NCBI RefSeq assembly: GCF_947242115.1
Contig: NC_074725.1
Span: forward strand, 9,276,011 to 9,340,010
DNA: 64,000 bases
From: Biomphalaria glabrata
Lineage: Eukaryota; Mollusca; Gastropoda; Planorbidae
Direction: 5' to 3'
Shown here in pieces: positions 1 through 14,200 of this stretch; position 1 is the stretch's first letter, and each line of letters begins with the position of its first letter. The notes under the pieces were generated by a model. The model made no database searches. It was not told the origin of the DNA and saw only the letters and a list, made by a program, of their open reading frames with translations. Both the position numbers and the translations under genes were made by a program.

Positions 1-1249
1 TTCTGCCTAAGTGTTGTCATTGTATGTCCCTGCCAGACCATTTATGTCATCAGTGAAGAGCAAGTTAGTTTTTTTTCCTCCAACGCTTACATACCTTCAT
101 AGCCCTCAAGAGCATCTTCCATCTTCATTGAATTGAAACTATTGAAAAATGGTGAGAGTAGGCAGCCTTGTGTTACTCCAACACTGATTTTACACCAGTA
201 TTAAAGTTTCAATTGCGTCATCAATTATGGTGTTCTTTACCTCGAAAAAAAACACATTAAAGCCTAGTGTTTATTATACACGTGTAACTCAGAAAACACG
301 TCACACACTATTTAGGGTGTAACACACACACACACACACAACTAGGGACAGTATTAAATAGTCTGTGAATTTGTAAAAAAAATTTATTGTAGCAAAAATA
401 CTTTATTGATGTCCTTAATGTATGAAATATATGTGGACTACTTGATCGATGTGTGCATGTATTTATGTTGGTATTTCTAATTGTACCTGTATTACTACTG
501 TGGTCAGTTGATCGTCACTTTGACCGTGTCGCCAACTGCGCCTAAAGACGCGGGATGATCTTTGTCTAACTCTAAGGAAGTCTACTATTTCAGGGAAGAG
601 AACTCATGGGTTAGATTGTAATAGAAACAGTTGTGTATTGTATTAGATCGAAGTAGAGCTTATGTAGGATTATCTTTTACACCCAAAGAAAGTCGGCAAG
701 GAGAACAAAGTCTTACAAAAGAGGACCAAAAAAAAAGGAACAATACTAACACTTTAAATGATAAAACATGTCAGTAAATCACAATCATAGACAATTAGAC
801 TTGTTTTGCATTACTTCTTGCTTCAGGCCTCAATATAAGTGAGGCATTCTCTTTATATTGTACATGATGAGAATAATGCCTGAGTCATAGAAAGTTTTTT
901 ACAATACCTCTATTCAAGTCACTCCGTCATGTAACCTGAACCCAGCAGGAACCTGGACATCTGATCTCAAAAAGAACTCTAACGATTTTCCTAGAAATTT
1001 AACAGTTGATGTATATCGTTGAGAAAAGAATTACTAGCCCGTTGGCCACACGGGGAAAACTCTAGTTTGACCGATGTAATTTTTCAAAGTAAAAACTAAA
1101 TAAATCTAATTTGGTTTGACTTCCTTGCCCTGGTTAAATAATCTAAATAGAACTCACTGGCGTTCGAATCTTATTTTCTACTACCCAGGAGAGTAAATGT
1201 TTAAGTGTGTTAGGAAAATTATACAATATCTATAAATGTTTTTAAAAAT
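1..1249. other. 3' flank of the host gene
   Basis: AT-rich sequence with a short CA run near 322-340. I see no coding region or classifiable element. Confidence 0.5.
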
Positions 1250-1255
1250 TTTATT
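1250..1255 (-). terminator. Candidate polyadenylation signal AATAAA
   Basis: AATAAA on the minus strand lies about 160 nt after the stop codon of the gene, a normal 3' UTR distance. Single hexamers are common in AT-rich DNA, so support is modest. Confidence 0.4.
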
Positions 1256-1415
1256 GTCAAAATATCTAGTTCATATAAAATATATATACATGGTAGTATG
1301 TTACATGATATTAAATGACTTACATCGCATACTTGTAACATACTCAACGTAAGTTTAAGTCTTTAATGATAAAGACAGAGATGCTGTAGTGGGATTTGTT
1401 TTACGATGTAGTTAT

Positions 1416-2239
1416 TTAGTTGATTCCATCATCGTCAGATAGGACGTCTTCTTCTTTATGTCCTTCAGTTGTTACTTTAGACTCTCCTTCGTGTTCGGTT
1501 AAGAAAAAGGCGACGCCTCCATTCGAAACAGCTTGAGCGTCCTTTCCCTTTAAAGTTTCATCGTCCTCGTCAAGCTCGTCCTCCTGTACAACATCATCTG
1601 CTGCATCCAGCGTGTCCTGGTCAAAGTCTGCTTGACCTTCAATATCACCTCGTGTTTCTTCTGTGTCTTCATGGCGCGCCAAGGGATGGTCAGAAATGTC
1701 TGCATCGCTGTCTTTGGTATTTTCGCTCAAGACAGCATCAATTGGCTCTCCGCCCGTCTCCTCTGGCCAAATTTCTTTCGACATCTCTTCATTATTTTCG
1801 ACTTTGGCTAACAGTTCCTCAAGATTGACTTCTGTTTTCTCCGATACATCCAAGTTAGTTTCACTATTGGTAACAATGACGCCATCACTCGAGCTGTTCA
1901 CATTGCTCTCCTGAACAATGTACTCTTCCGGTATCGGACTCGTCTCGTGCTTACGCCTTTCAACGATAGAATCCGAGACTTGCTCTGGAAGGGCGGCTGA
2001 TTCTTGACTAGGCGATTTCCTGCCCGCTTCTCCTTTGAGATCACTGACAGTCGGGCTGTCTAAAACTGGAGCTAGAACCTGGTTCATTTCTACCTCAATT
2101 TTGTTCTCGCCATTGTCCAGCGCCACAACTTTGATAGATTTGGATTGGCTCAACTTGTAAGTGAGCTCGTCGTTGCTCGTGATTTTGTTCGGACTGAAGA
2201 TGGACGGTAACTTGATGCCACTGATAGACAGTTGTTTAC
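1416..2239 (-). CDS. Coding exon 15, acidic C-terminal tail
   Basis: Residues 719-992 with the TAA at 1416-1418. It starts GKQLSISGIKLPSIFSPN after acceptor TTTTTGTCCAAAG and becomes very rich in Glu, Asp and Ser, including DDVVQEDELDEDDETLKGK. It is the longest exon and is less AT-rich than its flanks. The tail is probably disordered. Confidence 0.8.
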
Positions 2240-5200
2240 CTTTGGACAAAAATGTAGTGCATAGATAACACATTTATTGTTTACATAACAGATTTAACAT
2301 TTAGGATATGAAACTTCAGTTGGATAATAAATTTAGATAATGTATTTGTAGTTTAGATAATTTTTTAATAGTTTATAGAACATATTAACAGTTTTTAGAA
2401 CATTTATAGTTTATATAACGGACATTTAAAATACTATATTGTTTGGTATATAGAGTCAAAATAGACACAACAGGACGAAATGCTCACGCTTCATCAATGA
2501 TCATGTTTATTAAATTTCCCAGGACCCTTGATCCAAAATTAGAAGGATGAAGTACATTAATAGGATTTTAATAAGAGCAGATCAAGTTTAAAAGTACTAC
2601 AATGTACAGTAATCCAACGAGGAGACTGGATGAAGTCTTTCCCACATGATAAATGTATTGTCTAACTATAAATTGGTAGAGGACCAGCTTGTACAAAAGG
2701 CTGAAATTATCAGATGAGGAAACACGGGAAGGAAATGAAGTGAATCGTTTAACAGCGGTTCTCAACCATTTTAAGCTCGGCGACCCCTTTTTAAAATCCC
2801 CCACTCGGCCGCGACCCCCCCCCACCTCCTCCTACACACAGCAAAAGAAGAATAGACAAAAACAATCCATATTTTCGATGGTCTTAGACGACCCCTGGCA
2901 AATCGTCAATCGACCCCCAAAGGGGTCGCGATCCACAGGTTGAGAACCCCTGGTTTAAGTCAACTTAAATAAAGATTTGTCAGCTGCAGAATGACCTCTA
3001 TCATACCCATACACAACTAGAGTGGATAGAGGTTGTCCTGGTAAAACTGAACATTTGGATCATTTCTAGTTTCTAATTATAGCTTCGTGGGTTTTTTTTA
3101 TAAAGCAATGCACAATTAGAAAGGGAGGGATCTTCAATATATCCTACGCTATATCTGCATGACTTCATATCATCCCCGACATTTTCTCAAGGCCATACCC
3201 TTCAGAATCCATAGGTACAAAGTGAATGGATAAAAACTTAAAGAAAGTTTCTGTTAATGTTATTTAAAAAAGTAAAGCTCCCCTTTCAGACCTTACGACC
3301 TTATCATCTGTTGCAACGGTTAACGAGCGGTGTGTCACGTGGCCAGCCTTAAGACTAACCGCGTTTACTTTACCCAACTTAAGTCAGATACCCATTAGAG
3401 CTAGGTGGACTCAGGGGCGCCCTAAAAATCCCGAAATTCAAAATCCCATTCTTCAATGAAATTCGAACCCGAAACACCAGGTTCAGAAGCCAAGCGCTTA
3501 ACGACTTAACCACCTTCGCCCCCATTAATATTATAAGCACATTAAAAAAAACCAATCAATATCTAACTTGACAGTAATGAAAAAGATAATTATTATTGGG
3601 ACTATAATAACATTTAAGATACATCTCGTGAATAGTTATATTAGACTCTGGTGTGCTTCCAATGTACAGTCCATCCTCACCTATGAAGAGAGTCATGGTG
3701 TTGGACATGAAACAGAAAAGTGTGTCGTGGAGATACTAAATGTTAAAATGTCCTAATTGTAAACAGTGTTGCACATTTTTAAGTGGGACCACGAATAGTA
3801 ACATTCTATTCTTATAAATAGCTCACCAGTGACATTGAGGTCTAGATTCTTGTGTTTATGCTTTGATTTGCCCAGGTCTTGTTTCTTTGGTTTTTTCAAC
3901 TCATCAGTTGGATTGGGGCTGGTCTCCTTCTTGTTTTCATCAGCAGGTTGGATGCCAACTATGGGAGGAATTTTTAAAGATCTATCTCGGCCAGGAGCGC
4001 TGTGGGATGTTTCCTCCTGAAGTCTGGGCGACACAGGTGGCGGTACAGGAACATGGTCCTCCTGGGAACCTTGAAACATGAGAAAACATTTTATTCCAGA
4101 GGTTACAAACCTGTTGACTAGTATGTGATGTATACATTGGATTCATGTGTATATATAATTTAAGCATCGACGAATGAACTAACACTAAAAGTTGAATGTC
4201 TAACTAGCCTTCAAATGGACAACTCATACTTGGGCAAAAGATCAGGTTTTCAGTAAAATCGCGATTAACACTTATGGTAGTTCCTTTATGACGTTAGAAA
4301 GTTTATCTTATTTTATATAATACAGACATTACTTCAAAAAGAAGATGATTACGTCCTACGCGTCATACATTTATTCATGCATGTTAACAATGAGTAAAAT
4401 TCTGTCAAGTCATTGGTTTTCCTGGCTGGTTTAGGCAACCCATTCCATGCTGTAATAGCACAAGGGAAGAAGGAGCATTTGTACAAATTTGTCTCAGCAT
4501 ATGGAACTAGGAATGTACCATTATCTTTGTGTCTTTCTGAGTATTTTATTAGATTTTGTTTTTGTATTTGTAGATTATGGTTCAATGTTTTATGTATAAT
4601 TGCTACTTTATTTTTGAGTCTTCTCTCCTGTGTAATATAATTTACTTTAGTTTATTAACAACGCGCCATAGATTGTGGACTTTGAGTGCGACATCATAGT
4701 GACCTCATATAAACATAAAGTGTGTATATTGGTAGGTTATAAACAAAAGACATTTTTTAAGGATGTCATTAAAACAAATGCTAAGAAATGTTTTTACAAA
4801 CAAAAAAAAAAGAGAAATAAAAACTTATTCCTAGTTTAAAAAAAAAACAACAATACATTTTTCATCATTCTAAATTTATGAAAATTTCAAATCAAAGATG
4901 AACTGTTGTTGTTTGAAAAATACTTTATAGATCAAGAAAGTATGCCCCATTTACTGTTGTAGTTTTTACCTGGTTCCTGATCCTGCTTTAGGGTCTCTAA
5001 GTACCATAAACCTTTGGGACCTGAGAAAAAGCAACCCAAGCCTGGATTGACTCTTGGCATGTAAACACCACTGTTGGCAACACTCTTGGCATCCAAACAA
5101 TGCATCCTAATTACATGAAAATTGTTTCATTAGCGAGTGAGACTTTTACTGTTGTTTCAATTTAAAATCTTCGATATAAATATTATTGGTGAATTTTTAA

Positions 5201-8200
5201 GTGTCTGAATTGATTTTAAAAAAAAACAACCCTTAGTTGCAAGTGGAAGATTAAATTAAATTATAAGAAAACAGTGTGGACTTGCCAAATTGATTCATTA
5301 CATACAATCCAATGTCAGTTGATTTTTCAGCCCATCCATTAGTTACTAACTTGAGAACATTTTAAATTCTGTTTTTATTTTAAGTAGGGACGTAAACAGT
5401 ATAGAGGCAGAGAGAAAGAGGCAGAGAGAAAGAGAGAGAAGAAGAAGTAGAAAAGACAAATTGAATACTTTTGTTTAACGAACCCTAAGTTAGAGAGAAA
5501 AATATCGACTAAATTTAGTAAGGGAGATAACTTTGAAATATATGTGACAAAAAAGTCAAATTGTAATTCGAGGATTATTTCCCCTATAATACCTGTTGTA
5601 GCGTGCTCCTGTCAAGTACGAATGGAGAGATTCTCCCTCCCTGACTTCTTGGAGATCCAAGTACCTAAGCAAGAGAAAATACATGAGGCTTATATTTGTT
5701 TAGACATACCTCTGTAAGCCTTTAATAATAGATTAACAAGTGAAATGGGCGGTGTCAGAAGTGTGTAGTAAAGACTTCTAGAGACAATGAAAATAAAAAA
5801 CAGCCTCTTGAAAAACAAACTATTTTTATCAAATCACTTATTTAACAAACTGTTCAAACGCTTGTACTTAAATTTACAGTTTAAACGTCTAGGTCAAAAA
5901 AAATAAATAAAATGGGTAATTAGATTCTACTGATCAACCCCATGGGGACCCCAAATACAAGCGAGACCACACTAACTGTTGAACTAAGACAGTCATGTCC
6001 AATGTGTGTATTGAGGGACATTTCCGAACCTGAGAACATAAATAAGCCGCATAACCTTTTTATTATTTGATTGGATTTTCTAATGCGTTTATGCGGCCCA
6101 GGAAACTCGAGTCAGAAATGTCTGTGTCCCCTGGGCCGATAAAGGATGGACGCCCGTAAACCAAACTGTGAAATGTGTACGCAGACTACTTACGGAGGAT
6201 TGCTGTTGATGACTGCGCTCTGGCGTATCTCTTCCAGATCTGAACATAATAAAAACAAGCAAAATTTTAAAAAATTGTAAAAAAACAAAAACAAATTATA
6301 TATGGGAAATTAATGCAAATTTATAACCATATCTCTCAATGCTTTAAGATTTATGTATTATTTTCTATATTAAACAAAATTAATTATTTACAAAAATAAT
6401 TTAATTAATTATTTAATTTTTTTTAAATTCATGTTTTGTTAGGTACAATGAATAATTGTGTTAAGTTTCAACTCGATCCGAGGAAAACAAGTGGGAGATA
6501 TAAAGTACAAAATGTGCACCTGACAGACAGACGGAGTGGGTTTATGAGAGCTTTGTAAAAAGAAATCTGGTGAAGAAATGCCTTATTACAAATTAGAGGG
6601 ACATAACATTAATTAAATACATTATTAATGAACAAAAAGAAACGGACTTATGGGATAGAATGTTGGTAAGCAATTTAAGATATAACTAGTCGTTCTATAG
6701 AGTTAAATAGAAAATCTCTATAATACATACGTTGTAAAGAAATAGTTATAACACCGAATAATACTGTAATAAATGTATAGAAAAAATATTCAAATTGTCA
6801 AAGGAATTATTTTCACGTATTATACGTGAATAAATAATAGAAAACATAACACTTTCTATTTTGTGGGTATGTCATTCTAATAAAAAAGATCTTTATTTAA
6901 ATATTTACATACATTCCATACGTCATGCAGGACGGCTGGTTATGGCAGTGGGCTGGCTTCAAACCCAGGACGATTGAGACAACAGTTCAGAGAGCATACG
7001 GGCAGCTTTCTCCACATTAATAAACATTCATTATTAAAAGCTAGGACTGAAGCTGTCAGTTGAAGTTATTAGATCTTGGTAAAGTCTTTCTTATTCACTG
7101 GTAACAGTGTTAGACTTAAGTTATAAGGGAATAGGAAGGGGAATGTGTCTTTATAGTTTACAAGTATCCCAGCGTCCAGTGAATGCGGGAAATCTTGTCT
7201 ACGGTAATAAAAAAAAACAGATTTTCTCTCAAAGAAATAAAACAATTGAATTCTTTAAGTAAAAAGCATGAAAAGATTGAATACGCAGTATAAACACACA
7301 ATATAACTTCATGTCATCAACAGATTCACAAAAGTAGACTTAACATGAAGTTTGAAACTTATCCACTTATTCTGCTTATGGTACGTAAAGTTGATTTAAA
7401 CAATTATAATATTTCTTGTTCTAATGATTTTAACAAAAATTGAAAAAAAAAACGACATTGGGCCCTAGAAATATTTGTCTAAGAGACATTCCTATAAGGC
7501 TAGTATAAGGACTGTGAATGGGAAGAAAGCGACAAGACCAATAGACATTAATGCTTGTGTCAAGTTGTGAATGAGTGACCGATCGTGCTACATATGCCCC
7601 TACATTTGGTAAGAATACCAGGGATGGACAATACAAAGAATGAACTTACGGTGAAGAAAGTCTCTCCTTTCTTGAGGTGCTGAGTTTGACCTTTGTCTGG
7701 CTCGCAATAACCTAAGGTCAACAATTAAAATAGTGTAAATATCAGTTCTATAAGTGTATATCTAAGTACCGATTCTCACCCATCCATTGATTTGTGTATC
7801 AATACGTTTATTACATTATTTTCGATGTCAATTGGATTCGTCAGAAAAGTAAACAAAGTAAAGTTTCCCTTTCAGACCTTGGGGTCTTTAGGGCAGATGA
7901 TGCTAACGTCATCTGTTTCCTTAGCTAACGATTACCGAGCAGGGTGTCATGTGGCCAGCACAACGACCAACCGCCTTTACTTTCCCCAACTTAAGTCAGG
8001 TACCCATTAGAGTTGGGTGGACTAAGGGGCGCCCTAAAAATCCCGAAATTCAAAATCCCATTCTTCACCGAGATTCGAACCCAGAACCTCAAGTTCAGAA
8101 GCCAAGCGCCTAACCACTCAACCACTTCAACCCCTATGGGAAACGGAGTTGTTTTAGGGATTAGAGATCATAAACGTTAAACTATTGGATCCATTCTAGT

Positions 8201-11200
8201 GATAATGATTTAAACTCTAGGAAATATTTTGGGCTCTTTGTAATCACGGCCATATGAGCCTTGCTCTCTGGTACATCGCTCCAAATAAACCTGATCTTAA
8301 CCACTCTAAAAATAGCTGCATTAGTCCCATAAGATTTTCTGCCCTAATTCAAATTGAAGATAGAAGCACTAGTGGAGGTAAGACAAGACCTTATCTTCTG
8401 ATGTACTTTAATGAACGATCAGACTTGTATATTCTTGCTGAGCGGAGTAATTGGCTTGTTTAGTCCGAAGGATATTGCAAGCGTGGATTATAAAAAAATA
8501 ATTTAAAGCCTCATTTTGCTCTCTGTATAGGCAATGCCAATATGCTGCCGCTTGCCACATTAAGGTCATTTGAATCAATCCTCTGACGCTTTGGAAAGAA
8601 GTTTTTAGGCTAAGAGCTAACCACATCTAGGGTCGAATGTGGCCCGCTGGCCGAATGTTTGGCAACACAGCTTAATCACGAGTAAAGTTATATAGTGCGC
8701 ATGTAGTCTACTTCTAATATTTATATAGAGGTCATAATAAAAATAAAGTTAACTCTACAGTTAATGGACATTGATATATTCATATTGGAACTTTTAAACT
8801 TTTCCAAATGGTACAGATAGATTCTTATTATACTATTTCACTATACAACATTAGATCTAACAGGTCAGTACAATTTAAGAAACCCCTTTCAGACTTTGCG
8901 ATTTACAGAGGCACCTGTTTCTATGGCTGACTGGTAATAAGGGTACAATACATAAATACGATATCTTGTTCTTTATTATGTCACACAAAAACGAGGGCTT
9001 AACTCTATCTCCCCGTAAATATTTTCCATGTTCAGAAAGGAATTATTATTTTTTCCCATTTATATTTCACTAGCCTGTTAGGGTTAAACTTCAAAACTGG
9101 TGTTCTTTTTATTAGAAAATGTTATTATTGTTATAAATAAATGTATGCCCTTTTTATATAACACAAATTAAAGTTTACAAACCCAAAAATTAAGTTAATT
9201 TAATGGTGTCAAAATGAACGATGGTATCGTCTATCAGGAAAGAAAGAGTTAAAAAAACAGTACACAGTAAGCTATCTAGCTGATTATCATGTCCATACGT
9301 TGTCCGTGTTGGGCGGCCATATTTGATATTCACGTCTCCTTCGGCGAAGTCTCGGAGCTCTGTTGTGGTCAAATACTGGTGTGTTCGGTTAGGTCTGTAG
9401 TACTTGAGTCCATTGTAGTGGACAGCACGTCTGGGCTTGCTACTCTCCGCCACCAGGGGGTCAAACAGGTCGTAACTGGTGGACTGTTCCATCTGAAAAT
9501 AATTCGGTTTTTATTGTATTGCACTAGATGGTATCTGACTAGTCGACCCGCGGCGTAGCATACACCGATATTTTTCAGGGCCAACCTTAGGCCACTGCAA
9601 CCTATGCGACCGCAGTGGGGCCAGCACTTTTATAGGACCCGCGCTAATTTTAGTTGTATTAATTATTAAATTAAACCATTTTATAACTTATATTTCCTGC
9701 GGCCTCATGTCGATTTAACAGGAGGTCCTAGAAATCTCCTGAAATTAGAAAATATACGAAAAAGTCCTGGAAATATCGGGAAATTATTAAAATCTTTTGA
9801 TAACTCATACCAATCTCCCGAAATGTTCAAACGAAAATTGACTTTTTTTTTTACTCTTAAATCACCTAGGATAACTCCCTCCGTCCGAGTTGCAAAAATA
9901 AAAGAGTGATCTTTCCATTGTGTCCAAACTCTTGAGCGTGCTCTGTCGCTTCGATAGTTACTACAGAGTAGATTACTCCCCCCCCCCTTTTTTTTTTAAT
10001 GTGAGGTAGAAAATAAAAAAAGAAAGAGTGATATTGTAATGGTCTGCCCTACTATTTTGTGACTACGTGTTTTCCCCTCCCCCTCTTGTTTTCTCGTGGA
10101 CTATCCGCAGAGTGATCTTTCCTTTACTTCTTACCTCTCGTTTAAATCGTTGAGGGAAGAAGAGAATTATATATATAGATGTAACGATCCTTTTCCATTC
10201 CGAAGATATTGATGGCGTACCAGATATAATCATTAACTTTTTTTTCCCTCGATTTGATCACTTGACATGTTTTAGATAGTTTAAGTCAATGAGGTCTATA
10301 ATAGACCAAAGAACTGACCTTATTGGCGGCCAGGAGGTCATTCCTCATCAGAACGGACTCGTCTGTGTAAGATGGACTTTTGTGGAGTAGGATTGACCAA
10401 GATGGAGTGCACCCATACCGATTGAAATCCTCGTCGTCTAACACTCGTGCCACTTCCTAGAGAAATTAAACAGAAACATTTTGGACATTAACATGTTCCT
10501 ATACAGTTAGAATTAAAAGCAAGGAATTGTAAAAGTACTTTCGTTATAGGTAACGTCAGACTGTCAGTTGGGATATTATCCTATTGGGGTAACATACAAT
10601 GGTTTATATAAAAAAAATACTTTTTTATATTTTTTGGAGTCTAAAATAGTTTGTGATGGCCGAGTCCAACATTTAAACTGCTAATTACTACTTGTTTGTC
10701 TTTCTGTCTGTCTGGTAAAAAGTGTGTACAGTTTTTTCTTTCATACCCACTCAAGGATCAAGCTGAAACTTCGCACAATCATTCAATGACTTAGACAAGT
10801 GATGAGTCAAGAAAAAAAAAAAAGCAACCAATTGGACAATTTGTTACTGGTAATTCATTATTTTGTTTAGCATCAACAGGGTAAAATAATACTTCAGTAT
10901 TCACAAATGGCACCCCAAGCACCTTTGTTGCATCATTCACAACCTATTTCTAACCTCACCATATTACACACACACACACACTTACACACACTTATACATA
11001 ACTTAAACATAGCAACTTGTTATAATAATTTTAGCGAAGTACTCTGGGTTTTCAATACATTGCGTCTTTTTATTTTTACTTTTTTTTTAAACATTTTTCT
11101 ATTTCATTTGGGGCAACCAAATTAAGTTTGCCCAGTGCCTCCAATTATCTTAAGCCGGCCCTGATTCTTTATTTATATTTAGAGCAGATAAAAACAAACT

Positions 11201-14200
11201 GCAGTAGTCAGCTTTTAATTCTTGTTTGAGCCTTGAAGTATTAATCAATACCCGGACAGACATTTATGCTATCTCTTGAACACTGGCTGTATATCATGTG
11301 CTGTAGGGTTTGTGTCGTAAGTGGACAAGAAGAGAGTGTATACCAAATATAGGAAGTGCAATAAATGTATCAATGTCTCAGCATTCCATTGTCTAGTAGT
11401 GACTGTAACGTTAGTGTACGGGTAGAAAGGAGTAAACAGCTGCTAGGTGTGGAGAAATAGTATATATAAGGGAATAAAGCGACCCCCCTCCCCAATTTTT
11501 TTTTTCAAAACAATAAAAAAGTTTACCTAAGGAGATACATTTATATATATAATTTTCCTTAATCAATATCAAAACACCACACTTTTATTAATTAATTGTT
11601 ACATTTTTTTTTATTGATTCATAATTTGATAGGGGACAATGTTTAGTTGGGTAAAGTTTCAAGTACGAGAAATAACGTGTACAAAAGGTGTATCAGACAT
11701 ACAGACTGACAGACAAACAGGCAGACAGTCAGGCAGACAGTCAGGCAGACAGTCAGGCAGATTGAGTTGATATTAGCTTTGTAACAACAAAAATACTTGA
11801 ATAGTTGCCCAATATTTATATTACACGTTGGTAATAAGTATTACTATCAAAGAAGGCACAATGAAACTGTATGGCCATATCACAAGGTCCTCACAGTGTC
11901 CTCAGAGCACCTCAAGACCTTCCTTCAGGGAATATCAGGGAAAAGAAGAAGACAGAGAATGCAAAGAGAAAACAACATTTAAGAATGGACGGCAAACGGA
12001 ATGGAGAAACTCGGCTGACACATGATGTGTCGTACCACAACAGTTTAACAGACTGAGGGGCAGGTGAAAATAAAGATGAAATTCTACTCTGACTACAATA
12101 AAGAAAAAAGTAAAATAAAATAATATAAGATTATAGTAGAATAAGATACATCTGATTGGGAACAGGGCCGGCCTTAGGGCCCCCCAAAAGCGCCGATAGC
12201 ACAAACGGGCCTCATGGACAATTCTTCATCACCAGACAAGAAATAACAGAAGGAACAATGGTCTTCTAACAAATGTTGTCCTTGATAAATCTTGAATCAT
12301 AGTAGACACTTAGAGCTAGGCTAGTAGACATAGTGCCATCGAGTTCTGCTATGTTTGAGAACGAGGCTAGTAGACATAGTGCCATTGGGTTCTGCTATGT
12401 TTGAGAACGAGGCTAGTGGACATAGTGCCATTGGGTTCTGCTATGTTTGAGAACGAGGCTAGTGGACATAGTGCCATTGGGTTCTGCTATGTTTGAGAAC
12501 GAGGCTAGTAGACATAGTGCCATCGAATTCTGCTATGTTGAGAACGAGGCTAGTAGACATAGTGCCAAAGAGTTCTGCTATGTTTGAGAACGAGGCTAGT
12601 AGACATAGTTCCAAAGAGTTCTGCTATGTTAAGAACGAGGCTAGTAGACATAGTGTCATTGAGTTCTGCTATGATGAGAAAGAGGCTAGTAGACATAGTG
12701 CCATCGAGTTCTGTTATGTTGAGAATGAGGCTAGTAGACATAGTGCCATCGAGTTCTGTTATGTTGAGAATGAGGCTAGCAGACACATTCGAGGTCATAA
12801 ACGTCCCTAGATAAATTATCGTTGCTTGGAAGAAGTACTCCTGCATACCTGCAACATGATGTGTCGGAGAACACTGTTAAAGAGGCTACAATTCATTTTG
12901 TTATCCTCTAATAAAGCTCGACCCTGGCAGTGCCAGAGAATGAAAATTAGTTTTTTTTTTCTAAAATAATAATAACATTCTTATTATCATTATCGGCCCC
13001 CGAAAGGGGAAAAGAAGACGCTATTAGTTTTGTGTGGAATGTCTGTCTGTCCGTCCCGTTTAGATCTCGTAAACTAGAAAAGATAGTGAAAATCCGACAT
13101 CATAATATTTTAGACCATTCAAAGTTCTGATACAACGGCTACTTTTTTCTTTTCTGAAAGGAAAAAATCTATTTTTTTAAGTTGGACATAATTTTAAAAA
13201 ACAATTAACTAGTAGTTTTTCTTATTATCGATGGAACTGTAATGTTAAAGATTACAATGGAATACTTAAGCAAAGAATTTTTTTTTTCATGAGGAATAAG
13301 AGATTGACCCTTTACAAACAATTAGATCAATTCATTATAATGCCTTGGCATTAGCTGTGGTTGGAACGATGTCGCCCAAACATCAATTACCCCCCTCTCT
13401 CCACACATCATTCCCCCCTTCTCCACACAGCTGATGTATCGAAAGTGAGCAGCAAGTGCCGATGTTGCTTGCGCTGCTATTGACTACATAAAATATTACT
13501 TTCACATTTAGGATTCTGCCTGCTCATTTTCCCAGTGCTAAGTGTATCACTCTCATTCTTTACTGCTTGCTACTTCTTTAACATAGGCATATGTATAGGT
13601 GTGTTCTTTACCTGATCTATGATCTCTTGAAATTCTCTCCCTTTGTCAAATGACAAATACATCAGGGGATGACGTCTGCTACCTAATAGGACAAAAAAAT
13701 AGAATGCTAGCTTATATAGTTTGTAACATTCATTTGTATGAAAATGCTACGAAAGTATTATTCTTTTTTGTGGGAGTCTTTTAGTTCTTTTGTTTATTTT
13801 TTTTTTTAAATTTCTTTCGTAATTATGATCCTTTTTTAAATTTGTGGCTTGAATTATATTAAAAAAAAATGATATATAATAAGGATTGTTCAATTTTTTG
13901 TTATTAGAATTTTCACTATTTCCATACGTTAAAGCAGCGTTTTCCAAACTGTACCCTAGTGTTCGCTAGACCTGAATAGGTGTTTCACGAACTGCTGTAA
14001 TAATAAGCTAGTAAAATAATAATTAACTCTTACATACCTAAGCAAAGTGTTCCGCTATATACTCGAATGTCAAGAATATCAAAGTGTTCCGTTAAGGAAA
14101 ACGTTTATCAAAACACTGCCTTAAAGTAAGAGCCACTGTTATTATGTATAGAGTTTTTAAAAAAATGATTAATCTGTGAAATTGTGACATCAATATAACT

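Larger units (their letters stand above)
2240..3826 (-). other. Intron 14
   Basis: Holds a 200-bp hAT-type MITE and one tRNA-headed SINE, both listed separately. The rest is AT-rich with nothing recognised. Confidence 0.55.
10457..13611 (-). other. Intron 7
   Basis: Contains repeat family C copies (10,735-10,880 reversed; 11,590-11,790), a LINE fragment, two lone hAT-like ends (near 11,150 and 12,165), a 46-bp minisatellite and a repeat family D copy. A 12-bp tandem, AGACAGTCAGGC, lies near 11,720-11,760. Confidence 0.5.

Noticed and set aside
7856-8134. tRNA gene from A- and B-box motifs
   Set aside because: The head does not fold into a plausible full tRNA and continues into a dispersed SINE body.
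9577-11162. Pairing CAGGGCCAACC at 9.58 kb with CCGGCCCTG at 11.16 kb as one hAT element
   Set aside because: Target duplications do not match and host exon 8 lies between them.
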